A stretch of 42,096 bases of DNA, taken from contig CABXUO010000008.1 in assembly GCA_902515455.1 (NCBI GenBank), positions 1 to 42,096 of the forward strand, given 5' to 3'. Below are positions 14,154 through 22,841 of the stretch, piece after piece. The DNA comes from an uncultured SAR86 cluster bacterium. Lineage in GTDB: Bacteria; Pseudomonadota; Gammaproteobacteria; Magnimaribacterales; D2472. Each line of letters opens with the position of its first letter. Within the stretch, counting starts at the first letter, position 1. The notes beneath the pieces are model-generated. The model was not told where the DNA came from. It saw nothing but the letters and a program-made list of their open reading frames with translations, and did not search any database. The translations under genes were made by a program, and so were the position numbers.

Positions 14154-16871
14154 TTATATTATCTTCCACCCCTCATTTTCAATAAGAGGCTGTGCTTTTT
14201 TATATTTTAACTCTTTGGTATTTTTCCCATCGGTAATTTTTACAATTTCATTTCTTCCAAACTTAGGAATATCTTTTTTTACTGTCTCTACAGTTTCTTG
14301 TTCTCTTAAATGAGAGTTGCTGTCATTTCCTATTACTGGCTCAAGTTTTTCTTGTTGCAACATCATTTCTCTATTTTTTTGTGCTACGCGGGATCTCTCT
14401 TCAAGTTCCTGTATTTCTTCTTCAGTTGCTAGCTCTAATCTGAATAATACTTTTATAGATTCACTATTAATTGCATTTAACATGACCTCAAACATTTCAA
14501 ATGCCTCACGCTTATATTCATTTTTTGGATTTTTTTGGGCGTATGCCCTCAGCCCAACACTCTGTCTTAGGTGATCCATCTCAGCTAAATGATCTTTCCA
14601 ATGAACATCTAAAATTTGGAGCATGACCTGTTTTTCCAACTGCGCGAGGTTTTCTTTAATGGTTAAATATTTATCTTGATAACGTTTTGATGCTTTTTCA
14701 GCTACTAGATTTGCAATTGTTTCAGGAGTTAATTTTTTGTCATTCCTAACATTCATTGCAATACTTTTTTCAAATAAGTAGTGATCAAGTAAATATTCAT
14801 CTAACTCATCAAGTCTCCATTGACTCTCGACGGATTCTAGTGGAACAAAATCATTGGAGATAGAGTGCATCTCAGTATGTATAAGATCGCTAATTGCTTC
14901 AGAAATATTGTCTTCGTTTAAAAGTTGATTTCTTAAAGAATAGATCGCTTGCCTTTGATCGTTTGCAACATCATCGTATTCCAATAGGTTTTTTCGAATA
15001 TCAAAATTTCTACTTTCTATTCTTCGTTGTGCGTTTTCAATACCCCTTGATAACATTTTATGTTCAATATGATCATCACCCATACCAATTTTTTCAAACA
15101 ATCCTCGGCGACTATCGGATATAAATAGTCTTAACAAATCATCTTCCAAAGATAAGAAAAATTTTGAATAACCAGGATCTCCTTGACGGCCTGACCGACC
15201 TCTGAGCTGATTATCAATTCTACGTGATTCATGTCTCTCGGTTCCAAGAATATGAAGACCTCCAGCATCCAGGACTAATTGATGTCTTTTTTCCCATTCA
15301 CCATCACCTATATTTTCTTTTCCTCCAAGAACTATATCTGTTCCTCGTCCAGCCATATTCGTTGCAATTGTTACAACTCCCGGACGTCCGGCATTTGCAA
15401 TAACTTCAGCTTCTTTTTCATGCTGTTTAGCATTGAGAACTTGATGAGATATATTTTTCTTATTTAACAATGCAGATACTATTTCAGAAGACTCAACCGA
15501 AGCCGTACCCACCAAAATAGGCGCATCTTTTTTTCTTAAAAGTTCTATTTCATCAATTAAGGCTTTGAATTTTGATTCTTGAGTAAGAAAGACTAAATCA
15601 TCATTGTCATCGCGTGCCATTGGTTTATTTGTTGGAATGATTGCAACCCTTAAACCATATATTTCAGCAAATTCTGCAGCTTCAGTATCTGCGGTACCCG
15701 TCATACCGGAAAGCTTATTAAAAAGTCTAAAAAAATTTTGATATGTTGTAGAAGCTAGTGTTTGAGATTCTTTTTGAATTGCAACATTCTCTTTACATTC
15801 AAGCGCCTGATGAATTCCTTCACTCATTCTTCGACCAGGCATTGTTCTGCCAGTATGCTCATCTATCAAAAGCACCTCTTGTCCTCGAACCAGATAATGA
15901 ATATTCTTCTTAAAAAGAAATGCAGCTTTCAAAGTAGCATTTACATAACGCATAATTTTAATATTGCTAACAGAATAAAGACTATCATCTGATTGCAACA
16001 AGCCAAGTTCCTCAAGATGATTTTCAACAACCACGTAACCATCATCGGTTAATTCTATCGATCTATTTTTTTCGTCAATAATATAGTGACCTTTTTCATC
16101 TGCACTAAGTGGCTCATCTTCAGTTCCTTCTCTTAATTGTTTTTTTAGACTAGGAATGATTTTTTTTATTTGAACATAATAATCTGCACTTTCATTAGAG
16201 GGACCAGAAATAATTAATGGTGTTCGAGCTTCATCAATTAGTATTGAATCTACCTCATCGACAATAGCAAAATCTAGAGAGCATTGGACCTTATCTTCAG
16301 CTCGAAGCGCCATGTTATCTCTTAAATAATCAAAACCTAACTCTCCATTAGTGGCGTAAATTACGTCACATTCATAGGCTGCCTTCTTTTCTTCAAAAGG
16401 TTGGTTTGAATGAATAACTCCAACTTTAAGCCCTAATCCTTCGTAAATAGGTCTCATCCAGTCAGCATCTCTTTGCGCAAGGTAGTCATTCACGGTAACT
16501 AGGATCACTTTGTTATCTTTAACCGCATTAAAATATGCGGGTAAAGTTGCAACCAAAGTTTTTCCTTCCCCGGTTTTCATTTCAGCTATGTTACCTTCAG
16601 ACAGGGCTATACCTCCGAGCATTTGACAATCAAAATGCCTCAGTCCAGTTGTTCTTACACTTACTTCTCTAGTTGCCGCAAAGGTATGCGCCAATAAATC
16701 AAATCCAGAATCTTTTTTTAATGTTCTAAATTTATCTCTGAGAGAGGACAGCTCCTCATCGCTTAATTTTTGATACTCAGATTCAAGACTATTTATTTGA
16801 TCAACAATTATTTGCATACGCTTGAGTGAGCGCTGATTACTGCTTCCAAATATTTTGGTTAAAAATGACAT
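14154..16871 (-). CDS. secA: Protein translocase ATPase SecA, without C-terminal zinc motif
   Basis: Motor ATPase that drives unfolded preproteins through SecYEG. The 905 residues from ATG 16871 (a TTG one codon upstream is the alternative) include Walker A MKTGEGKT (98-105), the VDEVDSILIDEARTPLIISG Walker B region, GRGTDIVLGG, and LRGRSGRQGDPG of nucleotide-binding domain 2, then the helical scaffold region. The C-terminus is unusual. Instead of the Cys-rich zinc-binding end (CxCGSGKKYKxCHG-like) that contacts SecB in most proteobacteria, it ends GRNEIVKITDGK...LKYKKAQPLIENEGWKII. It lies 33 bases after lpxC on the minus strand. Confidence 0.97.
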   Translation of the reverse strand: MSFLTKIFGSSNQRSLKRMQIIVDQINSLESEYQKLSDEELSSLRDKFRTLKKDSGFDLLAHTFAATREVSVRTTGLRHFDCQMLGGIALSEGNIAEMKTGEGKTLVATLPAYFNAVKDNKVILVTVNDYLAQRDADWMRPIYEGLGLKVGVIHSNQPFEEKKAAYECDVIYATNGELGFDYLRDNMALRAEDKVQCSLDFAIVDEVDSILIDEARTPLIISGPSNESADYYVQIKKIIPSLKKQLREGTEDEPLSADEKGHYIIDEKNRSIELTDDGYVVVENHLEELGLLQSDDSLYSVSNIKIMRYVNATLKAAFLFKKNIHYLVRGQEVLLIDEHTGRTMPGRRMSEGIHQALECKENVAIQKESQTLASTTYQNFFRLFNKLSGMTGTADTEAAEFAEIYGLRVAIIPTNKPMARDDNDDLVFLTQESKFKALIDEIELLRKKDAPILVGTASVESSEIVSALLNKKNISHQVLNAKQHEKEAEVIANAGRPGVVTIATNMAGRGTDIVLGGKENIGDGEWEKRHQLVLDAGGLHILGTERHESRRIDNQLRGRSGRQGDPGYSKFFLSLEDDLLRLFISDSRRGLFEKIGMGDDHIEHKMLSRGIENAQRRIESRNFDIRKNLLEYDDVANDQRQAIYSLRNQLLNEDNISEAISDLIHTEMHSISNDFVPLESVESQWRLDELDEYLLDHYLFEKSIAMNVRNDKKLTPETIANLVAEKASKRYQDKYLTIKENLAQLEKQVMLQILDVHWKDHLAEMDHLRQSVGLRAYAQKNPKNEYKREAFEMFEVMLNAINSESIKVLFRLELATEEEIQELEERSRVAQKNREMMLQQEKLEPVIGNDSNSHLREQETVETVKKDIPKFGRNEIVKITDGKNTKELKYKKAQPLIENEGWKII

Positions 16872-16904
16872 CAATTTAATTCTAAATTATTTTGTATATT
16901 TTAA

Positions 16905-17828
16905 TTAGAGCTCAATAGCATCTCCAAATGGAGCCCTGACATATGATATAGGGGCAGTGGAGGTATCTTCAAAAGTAACCACCTCCCAAGCATCTTCAGA
17001 CGAGAGTATTTTTCTTAATAATTCATTATTGAGGGAATGGCCTGATTTATATCCAGAAAACTGACCAATGAGATTATGGCCAAGTAAATATAAATCACCA
17101 ATAGCATCGAGCATTTTATGCTTTACAAATTCATCATCAAATCTCAAACCGTCCTCGTTTAAAAGACCATCTTCACCAACCACTATAGCGTTTTTCTCAC
17201 TAGCTCCCAATGCCAAGCCTTTAGATTGCAGGGTATCCTTATCTTTTACTGAGCCAAATGTTCTGGCTCTACATACTTCTTTTACAAATGAAGTTGAAGA
17301 AAAATCAATTGATGACTTTTGAGCATGCTTTTGAATTGTAGGATCATCAAAATCAATTTCGAAAGAAACCTTAAAACCATCAAACGGCTTGATTGCAGCG
17401 TAAGTATCATCTCGCTCGACACGAACTTCTTTTTTTACTTTGATGAATTTTTTTAACTCATCCTGTTCCACCAGCCCAGCAGACTGAATTAAGAAAACAT
17501 ATGGGCTAGCACTTCCATCCATTATTGGCACTTCTGGACCATCAACTTTTATGATGCAATTATCTATTCCGAGACCGGCAATAGCCGAGAGAAGGTGCTC
17601 AATGGTTCCAATTTTGTAGCCATCTTTAAATAGATTTGTAGATAAAGTGGTATCTCCAACATAGTCATATAAAGCAGGAATTTCTATTTCTGGATCAAGG
17701 TCATTTCGGATAAATGTAATTCCAGAATTTACAGGAGCAGGCAAAAGCTCCATGGTCATCTCATTGCCACTATGAAGACCTACCCCAACAGCTTTTATTG
17801 AATTATTAATAGTTCTTTGATTAAGCAT
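16905..17828 (-). CDS. lpxC: UDP-3-O-acyl-N-acetylglucosamine deacetylase
   Basis: Zinc amidase for the committed step of lipid A synthesis in the cytoplasm. The 307-residue length is normal. Zinc ligands and catalytic residues are in place by comparison with E. coli numbering minus one: Glu77-His78 (TIEHLLSA), His237 and Asp241 (HKMLDAIGD), and His264 ([10 protein letters not shown]). It starts at ATG 17828 with [21 protein letters not shown]. It sits between rlmB (41 bases upstream) and secA (33 bases downstream) on the minus strand. The lpxC-secA adjacency is widespread in gammaproteobacteria; its linkage to rnr-rlmB here is less usual. Confidence 0.97.
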   Translation of the reverse strand: MLNQRTINNSIKAVGVGLHSGNEMTMELLPAPVNSGITFIRNDLDPEIEIPALYDYVGDTTLSTNLFKDGYKIGTIEHLLSAIAGLGIDNCIIKVDGPEVPIMDGSASPYVFLIQSAGLVEQDELKKFIKVKKEVRVERDDTYAAIKPFDGFKVSFEIDFDDPTIQKHAQKSSIDFSSTSFVKEVCRARTFGSVKDKDTLQSKGLALGASEKNAIVVGEDGLLNEDGLRFDDEFVKHKMLDAIGDLYLLGHNLIGQFSGYKSGHSLNNELLRKILSSEDAWEVVTFEDTSTAPISYVRAPFGDAIEL

Positions 17829-17869
17829 ATTTGTCTATCATTAAAGATCTTTACAATTATAAATTAAAT

Positions 17870-18595
17870 TTAGTTAAATTTTTGTCTTGCAATTTCAAAA
17901 AGTAAAATACCTGTTGCAACAGATACATTTAAACTATTTATATTTTCGTTTTTAGATAATGTGCACATTTCAGAACAGCTTTCTTGTGTTTTTTTTCTAA
18001 TTCCATCTTCTTCAGAGCCAACCACAGCAAGAATTGGTTTGTTTAGGTCGAATTCCGTATGTATTATATTCGAGTGCTCACTTGTACCAAGGATTAAATA
18101 ACCCAATTTTTGAAAGTACCTCAGCGTATTAACTAAGTTTGTAATAGTAAAAATCTGAACTGCCTCTGTCCCCCCAGCAGAAATTTTTCTTACAACTGGA
18201 GTAATAGGCGAACAATGGTGCTTGTTAATAATAACTCCAGTAATATTACTAGCGGCTGCAGATCTAATGCAGGCACCAAGGTTTCTTGGATCAAGAACAT
18301 TATCAATTACTAAGAATGTAGGATTTTTATTTTGAATGCTTTCTTCATATTTTTTTAAGTCACTGAGCTCAAGTCTAACTTCGTTTTTTAAATAAGCCTC
18401 AGGATGCTGGACTAGACTTTTTTTTCTTTCAACTGAAATAGAGAGTTTCTCAGCCATCGCAATTAAGCCAAGAACTCGTTCGTCGTTTCTGTTTGCTGGA
18501 ATAAATATTTTTTTTATATTTTCAGGGGAAAGTTTTAACAAGATCTCGATGCTATGAAACCCTACCCGAAGATTTGATAAATTTTTATTTTCCAT
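17870..18595 (-). CDS. rlmB: 23S rRNA (guanosine-2251-2'-O)-methyltransferase RlmB
   Basis: SPOUT/TrmH-family enzyme that 2'-O-methylates G2251 in the 23S peptidyl-transferase P-loop. From ATG 18595 it has 241 residues (E. coli 243). A TTG two codons upstream is possible but less likely. An N-terminal substrate-binding domain (FHSIEILLKLSPENIKKIFI) precedes the three knot motifs: LDPRNLGACIRSA, VVGSEEDGIR and SLNVSVATGILLFE. The start overlaps the end of rnr by 11 bases, so the two are translationally coupled, as in the rnr-rlmB operon of E. coli. Confidence 0.94.
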   Translation of the reverse strand: MENKNLSNLRVGFHSIEILLKLSPENIKKIFIPANRNDERVLGLIAMAEKLSISVERKKSLVQHPEAYLKNEVRLELSDLKKYEESIQNKNPTFLVIDNVLDPRNLGACIRSAAASNITGVIINKHHCSPITPVVRKISAGGTEAVQIFTITNLVNTLRYFQKLGYLILGTSEHSNIIHTEFDLNKPILAVVGSEEDGIRKKTQESCSEMCTLSKNENINSLNVSVATGILLFEIARQKFN

Positions 18596-20060
18596 TTGCA
18601 ATGACTAAATTGATTTTTCTTTCAAGTGGAAAAATTGCTGCAATTTTAACTTTTATTTTCTGACCAAGCTTAAATACACCACCTCTTTTTTTACCCTTAA
18701 GAGCACTTTGATTATTCAATAAATGATAATGATCATCAGGTAAGTCAGATACATGCAAAAGACCGGATATAAAGTAGGGCTCCAAATTAATAAAGAGCCC
18801 AAAATCTGTCACTCCTGTGATCACTCCGTTCATTGTTGAGCCTATTTTTCTTTTAAGATATTCACAGACTAAAACTTGTTCAACTTGCCTGGATGCTTTT
18901 TCAGCACGTCTTTCAAGCATTGAAGCATTTTCACATTCGTCTTGAAGTTCATTTTCTGTTGTATTTGGTTTCTTATGAGCGAGATAGGAGCTAATTAATC
19001 TATGAACAAGTAAGTCAGGATATCTTCTAATTGGAGATGTAAAATGAGCATATCTTTGAAGCTGTAATCCAAAATGTCCTAAATTATTGGTTGAATATTC
19101 TGCCCTAGCTAAAGTTTGAAGAACTAAAATTTTTCCAATATCATCATTTTTTTTATTAGCTTGCATAAGACATGAGTTGATTACTTCCAGAGGGGATAAT
19201 TTTTTACTTATTTGAGCAGGGATATGGAAATGCTTTTTTAACAACTCGAGTTTGCTAGCATCTGGATCCTCATGAACTCTGTAAACTCCAAGATTTAATC
19301 GGTTCTGCATAAATTCTGCAGCAGACTCGTTAGCTAAGAGCATAGATTCTTCAACAAGCTTGTAGGCAAACAACGACTTTTTTACTAGAATATTTTTTAC
19401 TTCATTATTTTTGTTTAATTCTAAGTTGATTTCTTTAGGATTTATTTCTAATGCTTTTCTTTTATTTCTATGAATTAACCGTAAATTTGTAAGCTCATTT
19501 AAATCATTGATTGAATCTCGAGCTTCAGGCAGCTCTATTTTTGAAGAGCCTTGAAGATGTTTTTCTACTTGATTGTAAGTCAATCGAGCCTTGGACGTTA
19601 TCAAACCACTGTAAAACTTATATTTACCTCTTTTGCCATCGAGGCCAAGGGTTATTTCGCAAATCATTGCACATCTATCTTCATTAGGCTTTAAAGAGCA
19701 GATACCGTTGGATAAATCCTCAGGCAACATTGGAATAACTTTCGCTGGGAAATATATAGATGTACCTCTTTTTTGAGCTTCTTTATCTGTTTTGGATCCC
19801 GTTTTGACGTAAAACGATACATCCGCAATAGCTACAAATAGTTTGAAGCAGTTACTATTTTTTGTGCAATAAATAGCATCATCAAAATCTTTTGCATCCT
19901 CACCATCAATAGTTATGAAGGGTAATTTTCTTAAATCTTGCCTGTATTTTGATGCTTTCTTTTTATTAGTTGCTTTCTTTGCTTCTTCCAAGACGTCTGA
20001 ATGCCATTTTGATGGCAGTTCATGCATTGAGACTGCGTCTAGGATTGCTTCTTTATACAT
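18585..20060 (-). CDS. rnr: RNase R/II-family 3'-5' exoribonuclease, minimal form lacking N-terminal cold-shock domains
   Basis: Processive 3'-5' RNA exonuclease of the RNB family. It has 491 residues against about 813 in E. coli RNase R. The catalytic motif IDGEDAKDFDDA lies at 51-62; Asp52, 58, 60 and 61 correspond to E. coli Asp272, 278, 280 and 281. About 220 N-terminal residues (helix-turn-helix and two cold-shock domains) are therefore missing. The RNB core follows (VAIADVSFYVKTGS, RGTSIYFP, FTSPIRRYPDLLVHR), then one S1 domain from about 405 to the end, with no Lys-rich tail. The frame is closed by TAG six codons before the ATG, and upstream DNA encodes another gene, so this is not a frameshift of a longer ORF. 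Its operon with rlmB supports the RNase R lineage. Confidence 0.88.
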   Translation of the reverse strand: MYKEAILDAVSMHELPSKWHSDVLEEAKKATNKKKASKYRQDLRKLPFITIDGEDAKDFDDAIYCTKNSNCFKLFVAIADVSFYVKTGSKTDKEAQKRGTSIYFPAKVIPMLPEDLSNGICSLKPNEDRCAMICEITLGLDGKRGKYKFYSGLITSKARLTYNQVEKHLQGSSKIELPEARDSINDLNELTNLRLIHRNKRKALEINPKEINLELNKNNEVKNILVKKSLFAYKLVEESMLLANESAAEFMQNRLNLGVYRVHEDPDASKLELLKKHFHIPAQISKKLSPLEVINSCLMQANKKNDDIGKILVLQTLARAEYSTNNLGHFGLQLQRYAHFTSPIRRYPDLLVHRLISSYLAHKKPNTTENELQDECENASMLERRAEKASRQVEQVLVCEYLKRKIGSTMNGVITGVTDFGLFINLEPYFISGLLHVSDLPDDHYHLLNNQSALKGKKRGGVFKLGQKIKVKIAAIFPLERKINLVIANGK

Positions 20061-20096
20061 TAAAATTGTCAGTTGCTATTGTAAATAAAATGGGAT

Positions 20097-20107
20097 GATA
20101 TAATATC
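20097..20107. promoter_or_regulatory. Perfect 11-base palindrome GATATAATATC with -10, possible Zur operator
   Basis: The palindrome lies 5-15 bases upstream of the small exported protein gene and contains a perfect -10, TATAAT (20099-20104). It is nested in a looser GGGAT...ATCCC repeat (20092-20109). It resembles, at 10 of 13 positions, the AT-rich GTTATAATATAAC-type Zur box I remember for gammaproteobacteria. The -10 would start transcription about 0-2 bases before the ATG (leaderless); no good -35 is seen. The Zur link is inferred from the zinc-type genes that follow. Confidence 0.4.
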
Positions 20108-20112
20108 CCGCT

Positions 20113-20397
20113 ATGAATCTTGGTCGGAATAATAAATTAATCTCATTTATTGGGTTATTTTTTCTTGCAAGTATATCACTGCATTCATTTGCACACATTG
20201 ATGAAAGTCCGCTAGAGGATCATGCAGAATATGAATGCCAATCCTGTCAAAACGACATTTCACCTGATACAGAGTTTTTTGAGGTTAAGTCTGAAGTATA
20301 TTTCGCAAAACCTAAAGCACAAGAAGGCTCAAGAAACTTATATCTTCAATTAAAAAAACCTTTTTCTGCTCAAGCGCCTCCAAAAATTATTATTTAA
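20113..20397 (+). CDS. Small exported protein with CxxC motif, upstream of the ZnuD-like receptor
   Basis: A 94-residue protein with a probable signal peptide (hydrophobic LISFIGLFFLASISLHSFA, cleavage near residue 27). A short mature part follows, containing HIDESPLEDHAEYECQSCQ, a His/Asp/Glu-rich stretch next to a Cys-x-x-Cys pair (Cys42, Cys45), then a basic, proline-containing tail. I do not recognise a named family. Small His/Cys exported proteins next to metal receptors are known, so metal binding in the periplasm is a reasonable inference only. It is 43 bases upstream of the ZnuD-like receptor in the same direction, and is divergent from rnr. Confidence 0.75.
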   Translation: MNLGRNNKLISFIGLFFLASISLHSFAHIDESPLEDHAEYECQSCQNDISPDTEFFEVKSEVYFAKPKAQEGSRNLYLQLKKPFSAQAPPKIII

Positions 20398-20440
20398 TTT
20401 TTTAAATTTTAAATTTTAATTTTTAACTCAGGAGGTTTTT

Positions 20441-22744
20441 ATGAAAATTAATAAATACGCACTTTTAGCATTTGGTATATTTTTCTTTCATTCATTGAAT
20501 GCTAACAATATGGAAGAAGTTATCGTGACTTCAGCCATTATTAATTCTAATGTCAGCAATACTGCTGATGTAATTCACATTGTTGATGAGGACGATATTT
20601 CTTCTGAAGCTTCACAAAGTCTGGGGGAGTCAGTTGATGATCTATTAGGTATATCTAGTGCAGATTATGGTTCAGCGGTGGGACAACCTATCATCAGGGG
20701 CATGTCTGGGTCTAGGGTCAAAATTCTTGATAATGGAATTGTGAACAGAGATGTTTCTGGACTTGGAGCTGATCATATTGTTGATATCGATCTAGGTAAT
20801 GCTCAACAAATTGAGGTTGTGCGAGGACCATCATCATTGCTTTATACAAATGGAACAATTGGTGGAATCATCAATGTAGTCGACAGATCTATTGCCATGA
20901 AGAATGTAGAGCAAATGGTTAAAGTTGGAGTCGAAACTCAGTCAGTCAATGAGGGTGAATCCGAAACATTTTTCTATCAGGACAATCTTAATAATTTAAA
21001 TGTAAGTTTTGCTTACAAAAATACTGATTTTGGCAACTACGATGTTCCAAATGGCGCAATAATGCATGAAGAGGAAGAGCATCATGATGATGATCACGAT
21101 GAAGAGCATGAAGAGCATGAAGAGAATGTTGGCTTTCTAGCTAATTCTGATTTTTCAACTGAGGCAATGAAATTTGGCGCTTCAACTGTGAGCGAGAATG
21201 GATTCATTGGATTTTCAATTTCAAATTTAGAGAGTACTTATGGTATTCCATTCCACAGTGAGGGTCATGAAGGTCACGGACAAGAAGAAGATGGTCATGA
21301 TGAAGATGAGCATGAAGAAGAGGGTCATGATGAGCATGAGGGCGAAAGAATATTTGCAAGTAGTGAGTCAGATAAATTTGATATCAAGGGTTCCTATATT
21401 CTAGATGGCTTAAGTTTCGCTAATTCAGTTGATTTCTTTTACAGAGATTCAGAATATACATTTACTGAACAACATGCTGAAGAGGAACACCACGAAGAAG
21501 AGGAACATCATGATGAAGATGAGCATGAAGAAGAGGGTCATGATGAGCACGAAGGTCATGCTGAAGGACCCACTACTTTCACTAATGATTCTGCAGAAGC
21601 CGGATTTATTTTTGATCTATCCAATGATTTATTCGCTCAGAAAGTTTCAATCAACCTGGCCAATGAAGACACATCGATAATTGGAGCTGAGGCATTCATG
21701 AATCCTGCATCTAGAGATGAGGCCACAATTGGATATTATTTTGGCCGAAGTGTAAACGGGTTTGACATTGATTTTGCTGCTAGATACGACACTATTGATA
21801 ACAAGGGTTCAGTATCCACTGCTCATGAAGAAGAGCACCATGACGAAGAAGAGCACCATGACGAAGAAGAACATCATGACGATGAAGAGCACCATGATGA
21901 ACATGAAGAAATGGAAATAAATTATTATGACAGATCTTATAGTGACTCAAGCTTAGCTTTCAATATTGGAAGGCAGCTTAACGATTTCGTAGATGTAAAA
22001 CTTGGATTTGCATCTGTTGAAAGAGCCCCATCTTCTATAGAGCTCTTCATGAATGGCGCGCATTTGGCGACAGGAAGATTTGAGGTTGGAAATGTTAATC
22101 TAAGTTCCGAAACATCAAATAATGTTGATTTTTCTGTTTCTATTGATAATGGTAGTTTTTATGCTTTTGCATCAATCTTCATCAATGATGTGGATAATTA
22201 TATTTATCTGCAAGATGAAACTGAAGAAGAGCACGAAGAACATGAGGAAGAGCACGAAGACGGTCATGATGATCACGGCGGCCTTATTTTAGCCAATTAT
22301 CTGCAACAAGATGCTGAGCTAGATGGATACGAAATTGAATTTGGTAACACTTTTAATTTGGCTTCTGGTGAACTTCTTTTATCTTTTGGTAGAGATGAGG
22401 TTAATGGAGAATTTTCCAGTGGTGGAAATATTCCAAGACTCAACCCCGCGAGAAACATCTATAAATTAAAATATTCACAAGACGACATGACTTTTGGATT
22501 AATGTTTAAAGATGTTGAAGAGCAAAATGACATTGGAATTGGTGAAACTGCAACTGCTGCATATGATATGTTGAATGCTAAGTTCACCAAGAGTTTTGAT
22601 CTAGGCAATCAAAGTCAATTAACTCTATCGATATTTGGAAATAATTTAACTGATGAAGTTGCAAGAAATCATTCTTCATATGTTAAAAAAGAGGTACCTT
22701 TACCTGGAAGAAATTATGGAGTTAGGTTTAATTTAACTTTCTAG
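20441..22744 (+). CDS. TonB-dependent outer membrane receptor, ZnuD-like, with five His-rich insertions
   Basis: A 767-residue outer membrane receptor, probably for zinc. It has a signal peptide (residues 1-21), a TonB-box-like EEVIVTS, a plug domain with QPIIRGMSGSRVKILDNG and VEVVRGPSSLLY-like sequence, and a 22-strand-type barrel ending RNHSSYVKKEVPLPGRNYGVRFNLTF, very close in form to ZnuD C-termini. ERAPSSIELFMNGAHLATG is another ZnuD-type motif. Five insertions made almost only of His, Asp and Glu lie at about residues 208-229, 272-303, 343-376, 461-492 and 593-614, fitting extracellular loops. It has a strong ribosome site (AGGAGGT, 20430-20436) and a terminator just after the stop. 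Copper or nickel are alternatives to zinc. Confidence 0.88.
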   Translation: MKINKYALLAFGIFFFHSLNANNMEEVIVTSAIINSNVSNTADVIHIVDEDDISSEASQSLGESVDDLLGISSADYGSAVGQPIIRGMSGSRVKILDNGIVNRDVSGLGADHIVDIDLGNAQQIEVVRGPSSLLYTNGTIGGIINVVDRSIAMKNVEQMVKVGVETQSVNEGESETFFYQDNLNNLNVSFAYKNTDFGNYDVPNGAIMHEEEEHHDDDHDEEHEEHEENVGFLANSDFSTEAMKFGASTVSENGFIGFSISNLESTYGIPFHSEGHEGHGQEEDGHDEDEHEEEGHDEHEGERIFASSESDKFDIKGSYILDGLSFANSVDFFYRDSEYTFTEQHAEEEHHEEEEHHDEDEHEEEGHDEHEGHAEGPTTFTNDSAEAGFIFDLSNDLFAQKVSINLANEDTSIIGAEAFMNPASRDEATIGYYFGRSVNGFDIDFAARYDTIDNKGSVSTAHEEEHHDEEEHHDEEEHHDDEEHHDEHEEMEINYYDRSYSDSSLAFNIGRQLNDFVDVKLGFASVERAPSSIELFMNGAHLATGRFEVGNVNLSSETSNNVDFSVSIDNGSFYAFASIFINDVDNYIYLQDETEEEHEEHEEEHEDGHDDHGGLILANYLQQDAELDGYEIEFGNTFNLASGELLLSFGRDEVNGEFSSGGNIPRLNPARNIYKLKYSQDDMTFGLMFKDVEEQNDIGIGETATAAYDMLNAKFTKSFDLGNQSQLTLSIFGNNLTDEVARNHSSYVKKEVPLPGRNYGVRFNLTF
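21296..21336 (+). repeat. 41-base direct repeat, copy 1 (in receptor gene)
   Basis: Identical over 41 bases to 21509-21549. It encodes the His/Asp/Glu-rich segment HDEDEHEEEGHDE in the second insertion. The copies are 213 bases apart, exactly 71 codons. Confidence 0.9.
21509..21549 (+). repeat. 41-base direct repeat, copy 2 (in receptor gene)
   Basis: Second exact copy of 21296-21336, encoding the same residues in the third insertion. Recombination between the copies would delete 71 codons in frame. Confidence 0.9.
21827..21898 (+). repeat. Four tandem 18-base units encoding EEEHHD
   Basis: Units 21827-21844, 21845-21862, 21863-21880 and 21881-21898. The first two are identical, the third has two synonymous changes, and the fourth encodes DEEHHD. 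Together they make the core of the fourth His-rich insertion. The unit length is a multiple of three, so copy-number change keeps the frame. Confidence 0.9.
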
Positions 22745-22750
22745 TATCTA

Positions 22751-22765
22751 AGATATAATATATCT
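22751..22765. repeat. Perfect 15-base palindrome AGATATAATATATCT
   Basis: Lies between the receptor stop and its terminator. Its inner 13 bases (GATATAATATATC) resemble the palindrome at 20097-20107. It could be an operator, a -10 region or chance AT-rich symmetry. Confidence 0.5.
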
Positions 22766-22767
22766 AG

Positions 22768-22805
22768 AACCGGGGGCTTGCTTTTATTAAGCCTCCGGTT
22801 TTTTT
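22768..22805 (+). terminator. Intrinsic terminator after the ZnuD-like receptor
   Basis: AACCGGGGGCTT (22768-22779) pairs with AAGCCTCCGGTT (22789-22800) over 12 bp with one G-U, loop of 9, followed by TTTTT. Confidence 0.93.
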
Positions 22806-22841
22806 ATTTATAATTCATTAAAAAATTTATCGTTACTTACT

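Noticed and set aside
21429..21680. 83-codon Lys/Met-rich frame inside the ZnuD-like gene
   Set aside because: A frame-shifted reading of the GAA/CAT/GAT repeats, not an independent protein.
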